A stretch of 64,000 nucleotides of DNA from Rhynchopus sp. YZ270_cl-10 (Eukaryota > Euglenozoa > Diplonemea > Diplonemida > Diplonemidae), in NCBI GenBank assembly GCA_964035575.1, contig OZ037868.1, positions 1,364,001 to 1,428,000 of the forward strand. Direction: 5' to 3'. The first letter of the stretch is position 1. Every line of letters begins with the position of its first letter. Below the pieces are notes generated by a model that was not told the origin of the DNA, ran no database searches, and worked only from the letters and a program-made list of their open reading frames with translations. Of the stretch, positions 1 through 10,166 are shown in pieces. The position numbers and the translations under genes were made by a program.

Positions 1-73
1 CATTTGCTCCAGGGGAAGATCCAAGCGTGCCATAGATCCCGGGGGACAAGACGTGCTACAATCCGGAGGATGA

Positions 74-436
74 CGAAGACATGAGCCGGGGCTACACTCG
101 CTATACAACAATGTCCTCGTCATGCCGGTAAATGGCAACCCTGCAGGCCACCCCTTGGCGGTATTCCCCCACGACTACATCGCACCCATCTGTGCAAGCT
201 TCATGGATCCGCAGAAGGTACAGCTGGACTGGTGGTACTGGTTGTGGAAGCCTACAAAGCAAACTGTAGAGGTCTTGTTCAAGTGGAACGAAAAATATTT
301 TCTCTTCAAAACTCAAATTTCCCTCATATTTTCGTGTGTACACTTTTCCCAAGGTAAAATCCCTACCAAAAAAAAAAACTCGCCAAAACTCGCCCCCCAA
401 AAATGGGCGAGTTTTAGGCGAGTTTTTGGCGAGTAG
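74..436 (+). other. GC-rich coding-looking fragment, unidentified
   Basis: The first 290 bases are clearly richer in GC than what follows. One plus-strand frame is open from 74 to 436 and has protein-like composition to about 300 (Trp-rich stretch DWWYWLWKP near 227-255). After that it runs into AT-rich repeat sequence and loses coding character. It could be the 3' end of a gene lying to the left, a captured gene fragment, or chance. No family is recognised and the minus strand is open here too, so neither strand nor product is established. Confidence 0.25.
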
Positions 437-456
437 GCGAGTTTTTTTTACTCGCC
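379..456. repeat. Cluster of GGCGAGT / ACTCGCC repeats
   Basis: Seven or so copies of GGCGAGT or its complement occur in both orientations within about 80 bases and can fold back on each other. This resembles the subterminal repeat clusters of the TIR elements further right, but no matching second arm was found. The rest, to 717, is AT-rich with a perfect palindrome (AATTCCTTAAGGAATT near 690) just outside the LINE poly(A) tail and holds no gene. Confidence 0.5.
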
Positions 457-713
457 TGCACAGTATGCCTAGGGGGGGTCAAATGCACTTAAAAAAACGA
501 TACAAACGTCATTTTTTCGAGTTTTTGATAAAAACGCATTATTTTGGATGATTGAGTAGAAATTTTGACCAAGAACCTCTCAAAAACATCGTGGGGGGTG
601 GTTTTCACGCCAGAGGGGGATCACATGCACCCCAAATGGTGAAATTCCAAAAAAAAAAAAAAATTGCCCATGACTGGTACCGGCCCCACCAATTCCTTAA
701 GGAATTAAATTCC

Positions 714-751
<38 letters not shown>

Positions 752-763
752 ATTATTTATTCT

Positions 764-842
764 GTAACCTCTCTCTATTTTACGGCAGGTGTGACCGGTT
801 GAGGTGATACTTCCGGACTGAGGAAGGGCATTCTTTTACTTT
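764..842 (-). repeat. LINE 3'-terminal module
   Basis: The last ~80 bases of the LINE before its poly(A) tail. Related copies lie at 7218-7297 and 7401-7480 in the same orientation. All three share GTAACCTCTC, a GGTTGAGGTG-like core and GAAGGGC followed by a T-rich run on the plus strand. This is probably the tail recognised by the element's reverse transcriptase. Confidence 0.65.
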
Positions 843-1059
843 TTTTTTTTTCTGTGTGTTTGTTTTCTTGTTGTAGTCTTTTTTGGTGAAGGGGCTTGGC
901 CGACGACACTGAGAACCTCTTTGGTTCATAGCTGTTAACGACGTCTGGTCCTACCTAGCTGTACACTCTAATTCTAAAAATAAAATAAAATAAAACCAAT
1001 AGGCAAAGGGAGGGGGGAGGCTAAAAGCCAAACAAAAGTAAAGAATGAGAAAGAAAAAC

Positions 1060-3437
1060 TCAAGTGCTCTGGGACGGCCGCGAGTTCCTGCTCCGCTTTA
1101 GGCCCCGCAGACGGTTGTAGAGGGTGTAAGCCTCTTCCACCTCGTCGGAGCTCATCGACGGCCTCTTCGCTTCTTTCCACAGGTAGAGGCAGGTGAGGGC
1201 GTCATCCACCGACTGCCAATCCCCTCCCGCTGCCAGCGACTGGTGCTGAAGCGTGTTCGGGTAGAACGTCTCCTTCCACGCCTCGGCGGTCGCTGGACAC
1301 CCCATGTTGTTGAATCCTGGGCAGGGCGCCATACCGGCATAGAACGGCACGTTGGTCGGGAGGGCTGTAGGTGCGGGTTGAGAGCCACTCTCCGATTGCG
1401 TGTACGTGCTGGGGGCCGAAGTGGCGTCAGACATGGGGACTGCGAGTTCTGATTCGTCGATGAGGTCCATAGAGAACTCGCTGCCCTGCGATGCGGCGGG
1501 CGGCTGCTCTCTCGGGTGGACGGAAGAGGGAACTGCCTCAGAGGAAGAAGATACGGGGAGGGCTGAGTGGGTGTTTGAGAAGCCACTCTCCGTACCGGTC
1601 TGAGGTTGTGTTGCCCCGTCCGAACCAGGGTGTGTCTGCGCAGAGGCGCCGGGACGGGCAACTGCTTGTGCGACAGGGGGCACCGAGGACGCGACAGGAG
1701 TAGGGAGGGCTGAATGTGTGGTGGAGTAGCCGCTCTCTTGTCCCTGGACGTCTGATGATGCCAGTCTCATGTTGCGTTGCGTCTGTGCCCTCCGCGCCTT
1801 TGCAGTCTCCACTTGGCTGGTCACGCGAGCTTCACGCTGTACCTTCACCAAGTTAATGCTCTTGGGGTCAATCATCTCGTGCGCGCGCGCAATGATCCTC
1901 GCCGCGCATGGCTTGCTGGACACTGGCAGGGCCCGCGGGCAGGTTGAGGGGAGGGAACGACACGGCAGACACACCCAAACTGAGCACTCCAGACACTCCC
2001 AATGACGTTCACGACCGAGGACCGCAGCCGAGCACAGCTCGCATTTCCCGAAATCCGCCCGAGAGTCTTCCAGGGGGCAGTCCAGAAGCCCCTCGCGTGA
2101 CACACAAGTGAGAGGCGGCAGGCGCGGGGTCGGTTCATGCATGAGGAGGTACTGCGTCAGCTTCTCGGGGATATTGACCGGCGTGAAGTGACCTGCGGTG
2201 CGGCCATCGTGGGCTAGTGCGAGCACCTGACGGTATCCCACTTCGCCTGAGGGGGTGAAGACCGACGGTCGATGGCCACCAATGAACACCACCACCAGAG
2301 AATGCAGAGCTCGGGCCAGGCCGCTAACCGTCACCATGTCAGCCCAAGTGTCAGGACGCGCACACCCAGCGATGCTCATCTGTCGCGCCCATACTCCGAC
2401 ACTTGGTTCAGCGCGAGCCGCTAAGTCCTCGTCTTGGACCACCTGTGCAATCGCCGCCTGTCTCAGGGACCCCGCACTCCTCCCGCACTGGTACGCCACG
2501 GCATCGAAGCAACAGTCGCCCACTGTGTAGCGGAAATCCGCGGGAACGGAGCACCCGAGGGAGGACAGCTGTAGCGGCAGGGCCGGCGGGGGGTCACATG
2601 TCTCCAGCGCCTTGAATGCTGTTGCAGGGTCTTCGCAGGGAGTGGAGGGTACTTCAAGGGTGGACGGATGGGTGGATTCCTTGCCCGCTTGTCGGCTCAG
2701 CCATGCCTCCATCGCTGCCGTGGCTTCGTCGACGTCATAAAGGGGATCAGGGGCGACGGGAGCGACAGGTTCCTCTTCAACTTCACAGTCGTTCTCAGAC
2801 AAGCGGTACAGATGGTCATCCACGTACGAAGGGAAACGGTCATCGGGAGGGTCTGGCGAGACGTAGTAGCTTTTGTCGAGGGACACTGCTTCCGCTGGCA
2901 CTGCTGTGCGCGTGACCTCAAGGCTGAAGCACAGGGCGCCTCTCTTCAGCAATGTGGCGCCCACCTCCCGCTGGACACACACGGCCAGACGTTCGTTCCA
3001 CTTGACCGATGACAGAACTTTATCCCCGTCCGCTCGCTCCGCAGCCATCTTGTTCAGATGGCGCCACAGCGTGTCTGCCTCCGGACCTAGCCCCCCAAGG
3101 ACCTCGGCTGCAAAGGCTGTGAAGGAAATATGAGCTTTCCTGCAGGCTTCGCCGTGCTTGCCCCGTTTCGCCGTCTGATGTGTGACCGCGGCGTGTCCCA
3201 CCGCCCGGGCCGCCCCTTGGACATGCGACTTGGCGAGGGGATTCGCTACCACGCAGTCCACCGCTCTAGGCTTGCCATCACCGACACCGATGGAGAAGAA
3301 GATGTCTGCCGGTTTGGTCCCTCCGAGGACGATGTGCTTAGGCTCCAGGGACGGAGCGAGGCCCGCCTTCGAACCCAGCATGCCCACCAGATCGCGTAGC
3401 CGGTCATGCCTGCGAATCGTGCAACCCCCATGGCTGC
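1060..3437 (-). CDS. LINE polyprotein, C-terminal part: RLE endonuclease plus second OTU-like domain
   Basis: This frame resumes the polyprotein with CSHGGCTIRRHDRLRDL, completing the CCHC motif begun in the other frame, so the split is one lost base near 3438-3441. The RLE endonuclease follows, with KPADI (Asp near 3305), AVDCVVANPL (Asp near 3257) and a GKHGEAC lysine segment ahead of EVLGGLGPEA. After a linker, a second OTU-like domain shows GDCCFDAVAYQ (Cys near 2512), TWADMVTVSGLARAL and a distal GHFTPVN (His near 2187). A cysteine-rich segment (CELC...CLECSVWVCLPC) comes next. A Ser/Pro/Thr-rich tail contains two copies of a THSALP-type motif. The last 90 residues are ordered-looking and ungapped. 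The Met at 3387 is only the first Met in this frame, not a true start. Confidence 0.83.
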
Positions 3438-6400
3438 AGTGAGGGCGTGTATCCCGAACTCATCCATGGGCCGACCACATTGTTCGCATAGTGCCTTGTC
3501 CCTGTGCACCGCAAGACCCAGTCTGAGACGGACCACTGCTCGAAACTCTTCCGGGTTGATGACGTTTTCTGGGGTGGGTAATGCGGTAATCCACGCCCCC
3601 GCCAAGGGCAGCTGAAGGGAATTCAGCCGAGCACGGTCCTGGATGTCCCCAGTGTCGCGCAACTCAGACACTTGACGTGTGATGATCGGGGCAGACAGAT
3701 CACGCTGTTTGAGGATTTGCTGGGGCTGCTCCTCTGGGTTCACGCGGGCATCGGCGTCCACAAGCTCATTGTACCGGGTGGCAGTGTGGCTCCACCCTCC
3801 AGCATCCCAACGGTAGTGCTTGTCCAGGTGCTTGCATAAATCGAAGGTGCCACTAGCAGCTCCCATAGCGGCAGCGGTCCAGTGGTCGTATGCACGGCGC
3901 ACCCCCAAGCCCCCCATACGCACGGGGAGGGCAGCTTGCACTCGAGCCGCATCCGGCATCAATGCGTCCGGGTCCGACCCTGGCGAACTCAGAATCTGTG
4001 CCAGCACCCGGTCCACCTCCTTGTCGTATTTGTCGAGCCACTTGTGATCCCCTTGGTGACGAAGGGCCCGCATGTAGAAGACAGTTTTGCAAAATCCTTC
4101 ACAGTGGCGCAAGAGAGACAGAGCCACCTGAGCATCTCCCAGTTTACCCAGCAGGCGGAGTTTCTTCGAGAATTCAAGCATCGTGCTCTCCATGAACTCG
4201 TCGCAGTACTCGTTAGTGCCGATGGGGGCCCCCAGAAAGCTGAATCCCTCTCGGAGCACCTTCAGGTCCGCCACGGCAAATCCTGCATCCTGGAGGACGG
4301 CATCAGTGTGGTTCTTCTCACCTCCGAGGGGGATGAGTTCGCATTTGGAGGAATTCACCGATAGCCCCAACTTCAGGCTCTCCGACTTCAGCACCTCAAA
4401 GGCTTTCGCAACTGCCGCAGGCGATCCCATGAGCGTCCCGTCATCCAGGTACCAAACCGACAGATCCACCCCCGGCAGGTCGCGAACCGTTTCCGTCAAG
4501 CCCTTCACCACCAGAGAGAAGAGAAGGGGGCCTAGCGGGTCACCTTGCTGCACACCGGACTGCGATTGCACCACTACTTCACCGTACACCAGGGAGGACG
4601 GACGCACGTAGCACCACTCCACAAAACGGGACAGCTTAGGGAGGTGTGCGCGCGTCTGATTCAGCAAGTTGTTGCGGCACACAGTGTTGAACGCATTGCT
4701 GAAGTCAATCTTCAGCACTACTTTGTCCTGGCCGATGTGACGGAAAGCGAAGTCCCGGACTGTCTCTGTCGCTGCCTCGATGCCACCTTCCACCCCTACC
4801 CCCACCTGCTTACCAGGGAGCAGAATGTCCTTCGCCTGCTTCTTCACATCAGCTGCATACGATTTCGCTGCCAGCCTTCGGAGAGTTTCACCAACTGCGA
4901 TCGGACGGACATCGTTGACACCTTTGGGGAGCGCCATCAAACGGGCCCCAGCCAGGAAAGGAGTGACTTCGTCGGGGACTCTGGCTGCGCGGACTGCGTT
5001 GAGCACGTGAGTCAAGGCCGGTAGGATGTTGACGTCACTCTCATTCAACATCTGCTTGAGGTGGTCCGCACGGAGGCCGGAAGGACCTGCAGCGGTGCCT
5101 CGCGGCATGCGTTTCACCAGTGCCAGCACCTGCGCAGGGGTCAAGTCTTCTGGGGTGGCGGGCTTCACCAAAGCCGGGCCTAACTCCACTTTGGATGGGG
5201 GCGGAGGGTGCTTGGCCCGCAGAGCTTGCAGTGTGGCTTCAGAGTCCGGGGCGAGTCCCGACGAAGAGAGACGGGAGAAGGCTGCGGCGGGACGACCCTT
5301 CCGAGCTTCAGCGACGCACGCCCGTTCCAGATCCTCAAATATGGGGGCCTCTTGCTCTGCTCGTCTCCCCGGCACCTGAGCCTGCGCATCCCGCCACAGT
5401 GCGGATAACTCGCCTTTCTCCCACCGCTCCAAGTCTTCGATGCGCTTCTCTCGCATGCGCTTCTTCTTCGTCTTGCCACTTCGGCGAGTGCGGAGGAGCG
5501 TTTTCCACAGCATGCCGAACCAGTTCCACGCGGACAGGTCCTTAGCGTTGGCTGCGATGTCCAAGAGTGCGATGTTCACCGCCTCCGTCACTGCACGAAG
5601 CATGTAGTCCGGGATGAACTCCATGACACGGGAGCGGCTTACGGCGATGTCATGCGCAGACGGAAGAAGGCGATCGTCGTCTACTTCCTGCTGGGACCTC
5701 TTTCGGATGGGCGGAACAGCGGATGGTGCGGTCGCCCCCCTGCACGAGAAGCATGTCCCATCCTTGGCCTTTATGGGGAGGACGTCCCCGCACCGCACGC
5801 ACTGCGTGAACTTCAGGCGGCGGAGGTCGGCTGCAGGCAGGATGTCGCCTTGCTGGGCGTGCTCCTGCAAGTGATCCCGCAGCTTGCGGTGCTTAAACTC
5901 CGCGCTCCTGTGGATCTTGGAGCCCGAGCAGTGAGGCAGGGGGCAGTAATAACCCTGCGCTGGGGGGTCGAGGGAGCAAGAGGCGGTGGAATCTGCAGTG
6001 ATCGCTGCCAACGGATGCGCGGCAATGGTGTCGGGGTTGAGCAGGGAGTAGGGAGCCCCTGCTGTGAGCAACTCGATAGCGTCGTTGTCGGCGTACACCG
6101 CGTCGAAGTGATTGCCCACCCGAGTGATGACTCTCGTCCTCGCGACTTCTTTTGTGGACAGCCGCGTTGCCCGGATGCGCACCACAGGGTTCTCACCACA
6201 CTGCACCACGAGGATGTTCTCCCGCCACACGTTCGCCGCAAGGTGGATGGCGAAGTGGTCACCCCAGGCGTCACCTCTGAGCCCTGTGACGTACGCATCC
6301 AACTGCTTCTGCCCACCCAACATCACTTCACCCTGTGCACGGGTCTCAACGGCTCTGTCGGCAAACAGCTCACGAAGCTCAGTACACTCAGCAGCCGTAG

Positions 6401-6569
6401 GGGGCGGCCTGTTCCTGGTCTGAGCCTGGAACAGCGAGACAAAGAGGCAATTGTCCGACTCGGAGTTAGGGACGCGGACTGCGGCTCCTTGGGAAATGGA
6501 GCTCAGGAAAGCGTCAACCCTCTCCCGTTCAGCATCCACCTGGGCATCCTGTTCGTTCCCACCTCTCAT
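3246..6569 (-). CDS. LINE polyprotein, N-terminal part: OTU-like protease, zinc fingers, reverse transcriptase
   Basis: I chose the Met at 6569 because conserved sequence starts just after it; the open frame extends to 7001 but that part is low-complexity. An OTU-like protease follows, with Asp-Asn-Cys (Cys codon near 6449), a WGD motif and a distal NHFDAVY (His near 6110). Next come a C2H2-type motif (CPLPHC...H...H) and a CxxC pair (CVRCGD...CFSC). The RT core holds DFSNAFN, GVQQGDPLGPLLFS and WYLDDG (about 4437-4457), typical of LINE reverse transcriptases. After RT a CEQCGRPMDEFGIHAL motif begins the CCHC element that sits before RLE. Beyond about 3440 this frame is no longer meaningful, because the homologous sequence continues in the frame of the next entry. 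A 485-aa plus-strand frame opposite is a GC-driven shadow. Confidence 0.87.
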   Translation of the reverse strand: MRGGNEQDAQVDAERERVDAFLSSISQGAAVRVPNSESDNCLFVSLFQAQTRNRPPPTAAECTELRELFADRAVETRAQGEVMLGGQKQLDAYVTGLRGDAWGDHFAIHLAANVWRENILVVQCGENPVVRIRATRLSTKEVARTRVITRVGNHFDAVYADNDAIELLTAGAPYSLLNPDTIAAHPLAAITADSTASCSLDPPAQGYYCPLPHCSGSKIHRSAEFKHRKLRDHLQEHAQQGDILPAADLRRLKFTQCVRCGDVLPIKAKDGTCFSCRGATAPSAVPPIRKRSQQEVDDDRLLPSAHDIAVSRSRVMEFIPDYMLRAVTEAVNIALLDIAANAKDLSAWNWFGMLWKTLLRTRRSGKTKKKRMREKRIEDLERWEKGELSALWRDAQAQVPGRRAEQEAPIFEDLERACVAEARKGRPAAAFSRLSSSGLAPDSEATLQALRAKHPPPPSKVELGPALVKPATPEDLTPAQVLALVKRMPRGTAAGPSGLRADHLKQMLNESDVNILPALTHVLNAVRAARVPDEVTPFLAGARLMALPKGVNDVRPIAVGETLRRLAAKSYAADVKKQAKDILLPGKQVGVGVEGGIEAATETVRDFAFRHIGQDKVVLKIDFSNAFNTVCRNNLLNQTRAHLPKLSRFVEWCYVRPSSLVYGEVVVQSQSGVQQGDPLGPLLFSLVVKGLTETVRDLPGVDLSVWYLDDGTLMGSPAAVAKAFEVLKSESLKLGLSVNSSKCELIPLGGEKNHTDAVLQDAGFAVADLKVLREGFSFLGAPIGTNEYCDEFMESTMLEFSKKLRLLGKLGDAQVALSLLRHCEGFCKTVFYMRALRHQGDHKWLDKYDKEVDRVLAQILSSPGSDPDALMPDAARVQAALPVRMGGLGVRRAYDHWTAAAMGAASGTFDLCKHLDKHYRWDAGGWSHTATRYNELVDADARVNPEEQPQQILKQRDLSAPIITRQVSELRDTGDIQDRARLNSLQLPLAGAWITALPTPENVINPEEFRAVVRLRLGLAVHRDKALCEQCGRPMDEFGIHALTAAMGVARFAGMTGYAIWWACWVRRRASLRPWSLSTSSSEGPNRQTSSSPSVSVMASLERWTAW

Positions 6570-7217
6570 GGCACCTGGGCCCGCCCAGACGTGACGGCAC
6601 CGCCCTACTCTGTCTCTGCCAACCTGACGCATGCGGAACAGCGCTCTGCTGCGGCGACGGGAGCCTGCCAGTGGAGGGTTGTCTTGCGGGCAATGCCCCC
6701 ACGCGACGCAACGACGGACCCCAGACAGGGAGCACCGACACATCAGACGGAGACCCTGACACCAGGGGTTCCGAGCAATCCATCTGCGGCGACGGCGACG
6801 GCGACGTCGGCAGGGCTCCTTCCACGAGAGGGTGTCGGCAAGGAGGGCACGGAGCAACGACGCGACGTGGCAGACCATCAAGGCCCACACAACACCAGGC
6901 CCTACGACCCCACACCCACTGACGGAACCAAGAACATCCCGCGCCCCCCAGCTCCCAACCTGACCAACCGACGCCTCCGCACCTCGCCTTCGCACACACA
7001 CGCGCCTGAAGATGTTGCTGCTGTAGCTGTTGCTGCTGCTGCTGTTGCTGTAGCTGCTGCTGTTGTTGCTGGCCGGGGGATCATTTTGTGCTATATCACC
7101 TCAACTTAAACGAAGTCGTCTTCCAGGAGGGGAGAAAACGGCATGTTCGGCCCCGCGTTCGTTGCACTTCATTTGTTGCGTTCTATTCCCTGCTGTTACT
7201 TTTTTTGTGAATTTCTC

Positions 7218-7297
7218 GTAACCTCTCAACTTTCATAGCGAGGGAAACTGGTGTTGGGGTGTCACTTCCACTGGGATGTAGAAGGGCGGTCTTTTGT
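7218..7297 (-). repeat. Detached LINE-tail module 1
   Basis: A copy of the LINE 3'-terminal module just beyond the 5' end of the full LINE and in the same orientation. It has no coding sequence of its own, so it is either a tail-only (5'-truncated) insertion or a SINE borrowing the LINE tail. Confidence 0.6.
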
Positions 7298-7320
7298 TTT
7301 ATTTTGTTTTCTTTTTTTCC

Positions 7321-7371
7321 CTTGAAAGCTTGGTTGCATTAGTGCAGTCACCCGAGGATGCGCTCCACTAT
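7321..7371 (-). repeat. ~50-base dispersed module A, the only minus-strand copy
   Basis: Reverse complement of the module defined by CCTCGGGTG, CACTAAT and CAACCAAG followed by A residues. It lies between two LINE-tail modules and shares their orientation. The other copies in the window are on the plus strand. Confidence 0.7.
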
Positions 7372-7400
7372 TTTCTTGTTTGAATTTTTTTGTTATTCTC

Positions 7401-7480
7401 GTAACCTCTCCAACTATTACGCGACGCAACCGGTTGAGGTGTCACTTCCACTGGGCGGTAGAAGGGCGGTCTTTTACTTT
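7401..7480 (-). repeat. Detached LINE-tail module 2
   Basis: Second tail-only copy, closer to the LINE tail in its middle (CCGGTTGAGGTG shared exactly). It is separated from module 1 by a minus-strand copy of the ~50-base dispersed module at 7321-7371. Confidence 0.6.
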
Positions 7481-7871
7481 CTTTTTTTTTAAGGCTAGAG
7501 GGGGAGGCTTAGTTTTTTTATTCCTGGTTTGCTTTCTTCCTTTCGTGTTTGTTTTATTTATCAATATGGATCCCCCCAGTGACCGTTCGGGACCCCGCTC
7601 TGCCGTGGCAGTCGTGGTTAGCTGAAAGTTTCTTTTGAAAAAATGTTGGAATAGTGTAGTTGCCACCTGTCCCTTTCTGAGAGGCAATGGCCACCGTCAA
7701 TGGCCACCACCCGTAATAAATTGATAAGACTATTGGAAGGGGGATTGGGGTGGGTGTGTAAGCAAAATTAATGCAGAAGTGGGGGGTGGGGGTTGTGTCA
7801 TACCTAAAAGGCTAAACCCATCAGTCAGTGCAAGGAGTGCGGAAACGGCATAAAAATCGTAGAGCCTCGTT

Positions 7872-8187
7872 TTAGGCCCCCACAGGTGCTCAAAAGTGCC
7901 AAATTTTGCTTTTAATGGCTTCAAATCGTCGAAATTAGCCCTTTATGGGGGTCCCAAAAAAAAAATTCGAGGGTCTAGGTATGGAGAGCAAGCACCTTAG
8001 AAGGAGAAAACACGTACACTTTTCGCGATAACACGTACATATTTCGCTAAAAACGGGGTGCTCGCAACCGCGTTCTAGACCCCCACAGGTGCTCAAAAGT
8101 GCCAAATTTTGCTTTTAATGGCCTCAAATCGTCGAAATTAGCCCTTTATGGGTGTCCCAAAAAAAAAAAAATTCGAGGGTCTAGGGG
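7872..8187 (+). repeat. Direct duplication of ~110 bases
   Basis: Positions 7872-7979 and 8075-8187 are near-identical (shared core CCCCCACAGGTGCTCAAAAG through CGAGGGTCTAGG). A ~40-base sequence following the first copy (7976-8014, starting CTAGGTATGGAGAGCAAGCA) recurs at 9335-9375. The whole 7.78-9.79 kb stretch is non-coding, with G-rich sequence at its left edge and C-rich at its right, so it may be one degenerate transposable element, but its ends are not convincing. Confidence 0.6.
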
Positions 8188-9185
8188 GGGTCCGTAAGTT
8201 TGTGTATTCGTGTGTAAAATTTCCGGCCCTTTTGGGTGAAAAAAAAAAAGGGTGAGGGGAGTTGGGTCCAGTCATAGGGGGTATAGCATATTTTTTGGAA
8301 AATTCTTCAAAAAAGCAAGGATTTTTGCTGAGCACAATGAAATTTTCAGAAAAATCCCAATTTTCGGCCAATTTGGAGCAAATTATGGCCCACACACCCC
8401 GATTTTGGGTCAAAAACCGACTTCATTTTTGCTCAGGAGTGCCTACGATTCCGCAAACCAGAGGTCCTCTGGATGCATGCATTGATAAACACAACACTGG
8501 AAATTGCAAGGAACAGGTCTGCATACGTGTTCTCTAGCCACTACAGCTACAGGGTATGCACAAAATGACCGTATTGTGGTTGAATTTTGACTTGCAAATG
8601 TTTTTTCACGAACATGTATTTCTGAGGTTTTTTGGATTCTTTGGGCCATTTTATGACTTCGGGTGCCTACCACGCCCGCCACCAAAGATTTTTTGCGAAA
8701 AAAAAAACTGAAAAATCACGGCTATAAGAACACTAAGGAAAAATCGAGCATAATGCATATGGTTTACAGCTCGTCAAAACACCCGATTTTTGCGTTTTTT
8801 TGCACTTTTTGGTGCCCAAAAACCCAACTCAGGGGTCGAAATTTTCCCGAAAAAAAAATTTTTTTTTTTGAGATTTTTCGATTTTTTGACAAGGCGCTGG
8901 CCCATACAAAATGCACTGGTGGTGCAGAAAAATGGCCGGGGAATAAACTCTAGATGCTCAAAACAGCTCAATTCTTGCTTTTTTTGACTTTTTGGTCCCA
9001 GAAGGGTGCCCAGGGTGTAGTGAGCAGGCCTCAAAAACACTTGTGAAAAAAAATTTTGGGATTTTTTTTTTTTTGAGATTTTTGAAAAATCGGCCGATTT
9101 TGCGACCAATTTTGGCTGGGGAATTTCGACGACCAAAGGGTCCCCCCTTTGGTATTTTTTGTGTGTACAATTGTACACCCGGTCT

Positions 9186-9330
9186 GCCGGTCTTTTTCGA
9201 GGGTGGGTAGGACCGGCCCTTATAGCCGGTAATCCTTAAGAGCCGGTCTTTTTACGGACCCTAAAGACCGGCTAAAGACCGGCTATACACACTAATTACG
9301 TGTCTGGTCGTTGCCGGTCTATTTACGGAT
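9186..9330. repeat. Cluster of GCCGGTCT / AGACCGGC repeats
   Basis: Eight or more copies of CCGGTCT or its complement, in both orientations, within 145 bases. It lies directly before the repeated CTAGGTATGG segment and may be a subterminal repeat cluster of the same unresolved element. Confidence 0.5.
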
Positions 9331-9428
9331 CCCCCTAGGTATGGAGAGCAAGCACCTTAGAAGGAGAAAACACGCACTTTTTTCGACCACTTTTCGCGAT
9401 AACACGTACACTTTTTTGACCACTTTTC

Positions 9429-9496
9429 GCGATAACACGTATACTTTTTGTGTACGTGTTATCGCAAATGGAAACAAAAAGTATACGTGTTATCGC
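9429..9496. repeat. Fold-back of GCGATAACACGTATAC units
   Basis: A 21-base perfect inverted repeat (arms 9429-9449 and 9476-9496) with a third partial unit between the arms. The same GATAACACGTA unit occurs singly around 8028 and 9400. It can form a stable hairpin and has no coding content. Confidence 0.6.
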
Positions 9497-10116
9497 AATT
9501 TGCCCATATTTTTTTTGAAAAGTGTTGAAAATTGACCCAATAGCGTTACGCGAGCGTTACGCATTTTTGGCCTTTTTTTCACAAAAAACCGATTTTTTTT
9601 AATCAGGAAAGTCTCTGTAGAGGTTGTCAGGTGGTTTAATGGGATATTTGGGTGATCCCCAGGGCGATTTGCGGCCAGGTACGACCTTTTTGGTGGATTT
9701 CTTCACCTAAATTTCAAAAAAATGGGTTTGTGACAGTATTTGTACAGGGATTTAGACGCCACTGACCCCCCTACCCCCCCCCCCCCCACTGTACACGTAC
9801 CCCCCAGAAAGTAGCGAGGTGCCTGCCCCCCCCCCCCCCCCTTTTCCTTTTATTCTTTTTCGCACCTCTTCCCTCAGAAGACGTGCATTTTTCTCCCTCA
9901 AACTTTTGGCTTTTTAGGTGTCTTTTGTCACTCTTTTCCCCCATGCACCTTAATAACAATGCAGTGGGGCAAAAAAAAGCAAGGACAAACTTGCCGACTG
10001 ACAAGAACTCCTACTTCTTGAACTCAATTTTAATATTTTTGTTAAGCATTAGCCATATGTAATTTTCACAGTTTTCTCTCCCCCCCCCCTATCTTCCTCC
10101 TTTCGAAGTAACGGGT

Positions 10117-10166
10117 GTTACAAGTGAGTTACATGTAACTTTTGTTACATGTAACTCACTTGTAAC
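10117..10166. repeat. Perfect 23-bp palindrome arms with 4-base loop
   Basis: Arms 10117-10139 and 10144-10166 are exact reverse complements. They lie in a 200-base tract rich in CTTGTAAC units (10117-10280) that ends in CTTCACCGTCGTGC at 10290-10303. That same end sequence terminates the fold-back element at 32688-32789, which suggests related small mobile elements. Confidence 0.65.

Larger units (their letters stand above)
718..7140 (-). mobile_element. RLE-type non-LTR retrotransposon (LINE), nearly intact
   Basis: A 6.4-kb LINE read on the minus strand. It ends in about 32 A residues (T run at 719-750) after a short 3' UTR. Its coding region carries, in order, an OTU-like cysteine protease, zinc-binding motifs, a reverse transcriptase with the YLDDG active site, a CCHC motif of the kind that precedes RLE domains, a restriction-like endonuclease, a second OTU-like domain and a cysteine-rich segment. 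The two reading frames overlap at about 3440, where one missing base splits what should be a single polyprotein. Otherwise the frame is open, so the copy is young. Cysteine proteases are known in some RLE-bearing LINE clades such as Dualen/RandI and NeSL; two OTU-like domains in one element is the odd point. The 5' end is not precisely placed and no target-site duplication was found. Confidence 0.88.

Noticed and set aside
5652-7109. A 485-codon plus-strand open frame
   Set aside because: It lies exactly opposite the LINE's OTU/zinc-finger region, whose motifs are clear on the minus strand; GC-rich antisense shadow.
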